Positions 62,901-64,000 of a DNA stretch of 64,000 nt are shown piece by piece; position 1 is the stretch's first letter, and every line of letters begins with the position of its first letter. The DNA lies in the NCBI GenBank assembly GCA_037176705.1, contig CM073895.1, forward strand, positions 5,852,551 through 5,916,550, written 5' to 3'. The notes beneath the pieces were generated by a model that worked only from the letters and a program-made list of their open reading frames with translations, had not been told where the DNA came from and ran no database searches. The stretch comes from Molossus alvarezi. Lineage: Eukaryota; Chordata; Mammalia; Chiroptera; Molossidae. The position numbers and the translations under genes are program-made.

Positions 62901-62934
62901 GTTGTACATGAATCAATCTATAATGAAATCATAG

Positions 62935-63125
62935 AAGTTAAGAGCAGAAGCTTTGGAATCAAATAGGCTTGGGATTTCCTATTTACTGACTGTATGCCTT
63001 AGGCCCTTATTTAATATAATATCAATGTCTTCCTTTATAAAATACAGTACCAACATCACTGAGTTATTATGGGAATTAAATTAAATGATCTAAAACAGGG
63101 TGGGCATTCATTATAAGGTAGGAAT
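62935..63125 (+). repeat. MIR SINE
   Basis: Reads agaagctttggaatcaaata, ggcttgggatttcctattta, atgccttaggcccttattta and ends tattatgggaattaaattaa. Confidence 0.83.
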
Positions 63126-63204
63126 ACACGTTATCTGATGCACCTTGAACAGATGACATCATAAATTTGATTCCTTGAGGTCACACTAAGAAATATAGAA
63201 TGCT

Positions 63205-63393
63205 GGGCATTGTACCATACACCAAAATGTTGCCAGTTCAATTCCCAGTCAGGACACATGCCCAGGTTATGGGCTCAATCCTCAGAAGGGCATATGCATG
63301 AGGCAGCCAATCGAGATCTCACTCTCACATTGATGTTTCTCTTTCTCTTGCCCTAGCCCTTCCTTTCTCTCTAAAAATCAATAAATTAAAACA
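63205..63393 (+). mobile_element. 5'-truncated Ves-related SINE
   Basis: Starts at gggcattgtaccatacacca, missing the first ~35 nt including box A. TSD aagaaatatagaatgct/aaagaaatataaatgct (63188-63204 and 63394-63410) shows truncation at insertion. Confidence 0.88.
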
Positions 63394-63635
63394 AAAGAAA
63401 TATAAATGCTAAATCTACTGAAGATACAACTCAAGTCAAAACCCATGCACTTGTCAGTGATAGAAAATTGGAAGTAAAGATATTAAGAATAATAAAATAA
63501 GGTTTTTCACTGTTAAAGATGAGAATTTTAAAAGAAATAGAAAAGGTAAAAAGTAGTAGGAACTCTGTGACATTAGATTAGAATTAGAGAATTTGGTATG
63601 AAGTCATGGATAGACAAAGGTACAGAAATACAGAT

Positions 63636-63637
<2 letters not shown>

Positions 63638-63677
<40 letters not shown>
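63638..63677. repeat. (CA)n microsatellite
   Basis: About 19 uninterrupted CA units, the longest pure CA run in the window. Confidence 0.95.
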
Positions 63678-63679
<2 letters not shown>

Positions 63680-64000
63680 CTAGCTCTGTTTACTCAAAGG
63701 CCTAAGAGTAGTGACACAAAATAATGAGCACATCTAACTCCAGATCTTGATTTTTAAGTATCATTCTCCAAAATCTGTGACAAATTGACTTCAAAATGAG
63801 TAATGATAACAAGAGAGTATAAACAACTGAATAAAACAGAAACCTATCAACCATCCTGATATAAATAAATAAGTTGAGAGTTTGATGAGGAAGAAGATAT
63901 CTATATGGTCTCAAAGCAAACTTCCACAAAATGGTCATTAATTATAAAAAGAAAAAGAAATTTTACAGTTGCAGAGCTGGCAGACAACGCTTTAATCAAC

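Larger units (their letters stand above)
40371..64000 (-). other. RERE: RERE intron (partial), upstream of the 40370-40322 exon
   Basis: At least 23.6 kb of intron separate the visible exons from the BAH-domain exons, which should lie beyond 64000. The intron contains two ribosomal-protein processed pseudogenes, a hAT-Charlie relic, a pogo-like MITE, about fifteen SINEs, decayed L1 pieces and MIR/L2 fragments. The stretches 46290-46840, 47700-49480, 49940-50756, 53960-57120, 57360-58410 and 60755-61095 show no gene or repeat I can assign. No RERE exon was recognised in this part. Confidence 0.8.

Noticed and set aside
40371..64000. Additional RERE exons (BAH domain) in the upstream intron
   Set aside because: I looked for the remaining BAH coding sequence on the minus strand and saw no matching block with splice sites. 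A translated search would settle this.

Overview
The window is mammalian nuclear DNA from a bat, most likely a vespertilionid or a close yangochiropteran relative. The main evidence is about 38 copies of a tRNA-derived SINE of the Ves type, with heads that begin GCCCTGGCCGGTTTGGCTCA, T/C-rich middles and A-rich tails. Many copies have perfect target-site duplications (TSDs). Young L1 3' ends and older MIR, L2, L1M, hAT and pogo-type debris fill in the background. There is no prokaryotic gene, operon or CRISPR array here. Almost every long ORF is a translation of a SINE, an L1 or chance open frame.

The window lies inside one large gene on the minus strand, which I identify as RERE (arginine-glutamic acid dipeptide repeats protein, atrophin-2). 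Four exons are visible, in gene order 40370-40322, 32976-32852, 31816-31717 and 9518-9420. Each has AG/GT borders, the reading phases match across all three introns, and together they encode 124 continuous residues covering the ELM2 domain and the first residues of the SANT domain. The rest is intron: at least 23.6 kb upstream of the first visible exon, then introns of 7.3 kb, 1.0 kb and 22.2 kb, then at least 9.4 kb downstream. No transcription start, CpG island or polyadenylation site of RERE is in the window.

Inside the introns are two processed ribosomal-protein pseudogenes, RPL37A (41090-41410) and RPL23A (44507-44989), both minus strand. The RPL23A copy sits inside the 3' end of a decayed hAT-Charlie transposon (about 44481-46260). 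Other items are a 276-bp TA-flanked pogo/Tigger-like MITE at 50757-51032, a 4.6-kb decayed L1 at 24040-28640 carrying four SINEs, and a young L1 at 13590-14131 that looks like a 3' transduction. Repeat-poor stretches, notably about 14900-18180 and 53600-56540, are the best places to look for intronic enhancers.

The most informative observation is a SINE inserted six bases into the intron after the 31816-31717 exon. Its TSD copied the 5' splice site, so two identical donors now lie 201 nt apart. Others are a SINE pair stacked at one target site, two head-only SINE copies ending at the same base, and a diverged local duplication around 52.8/53.9 kb. I found nothing that supports a wholly new biological system.
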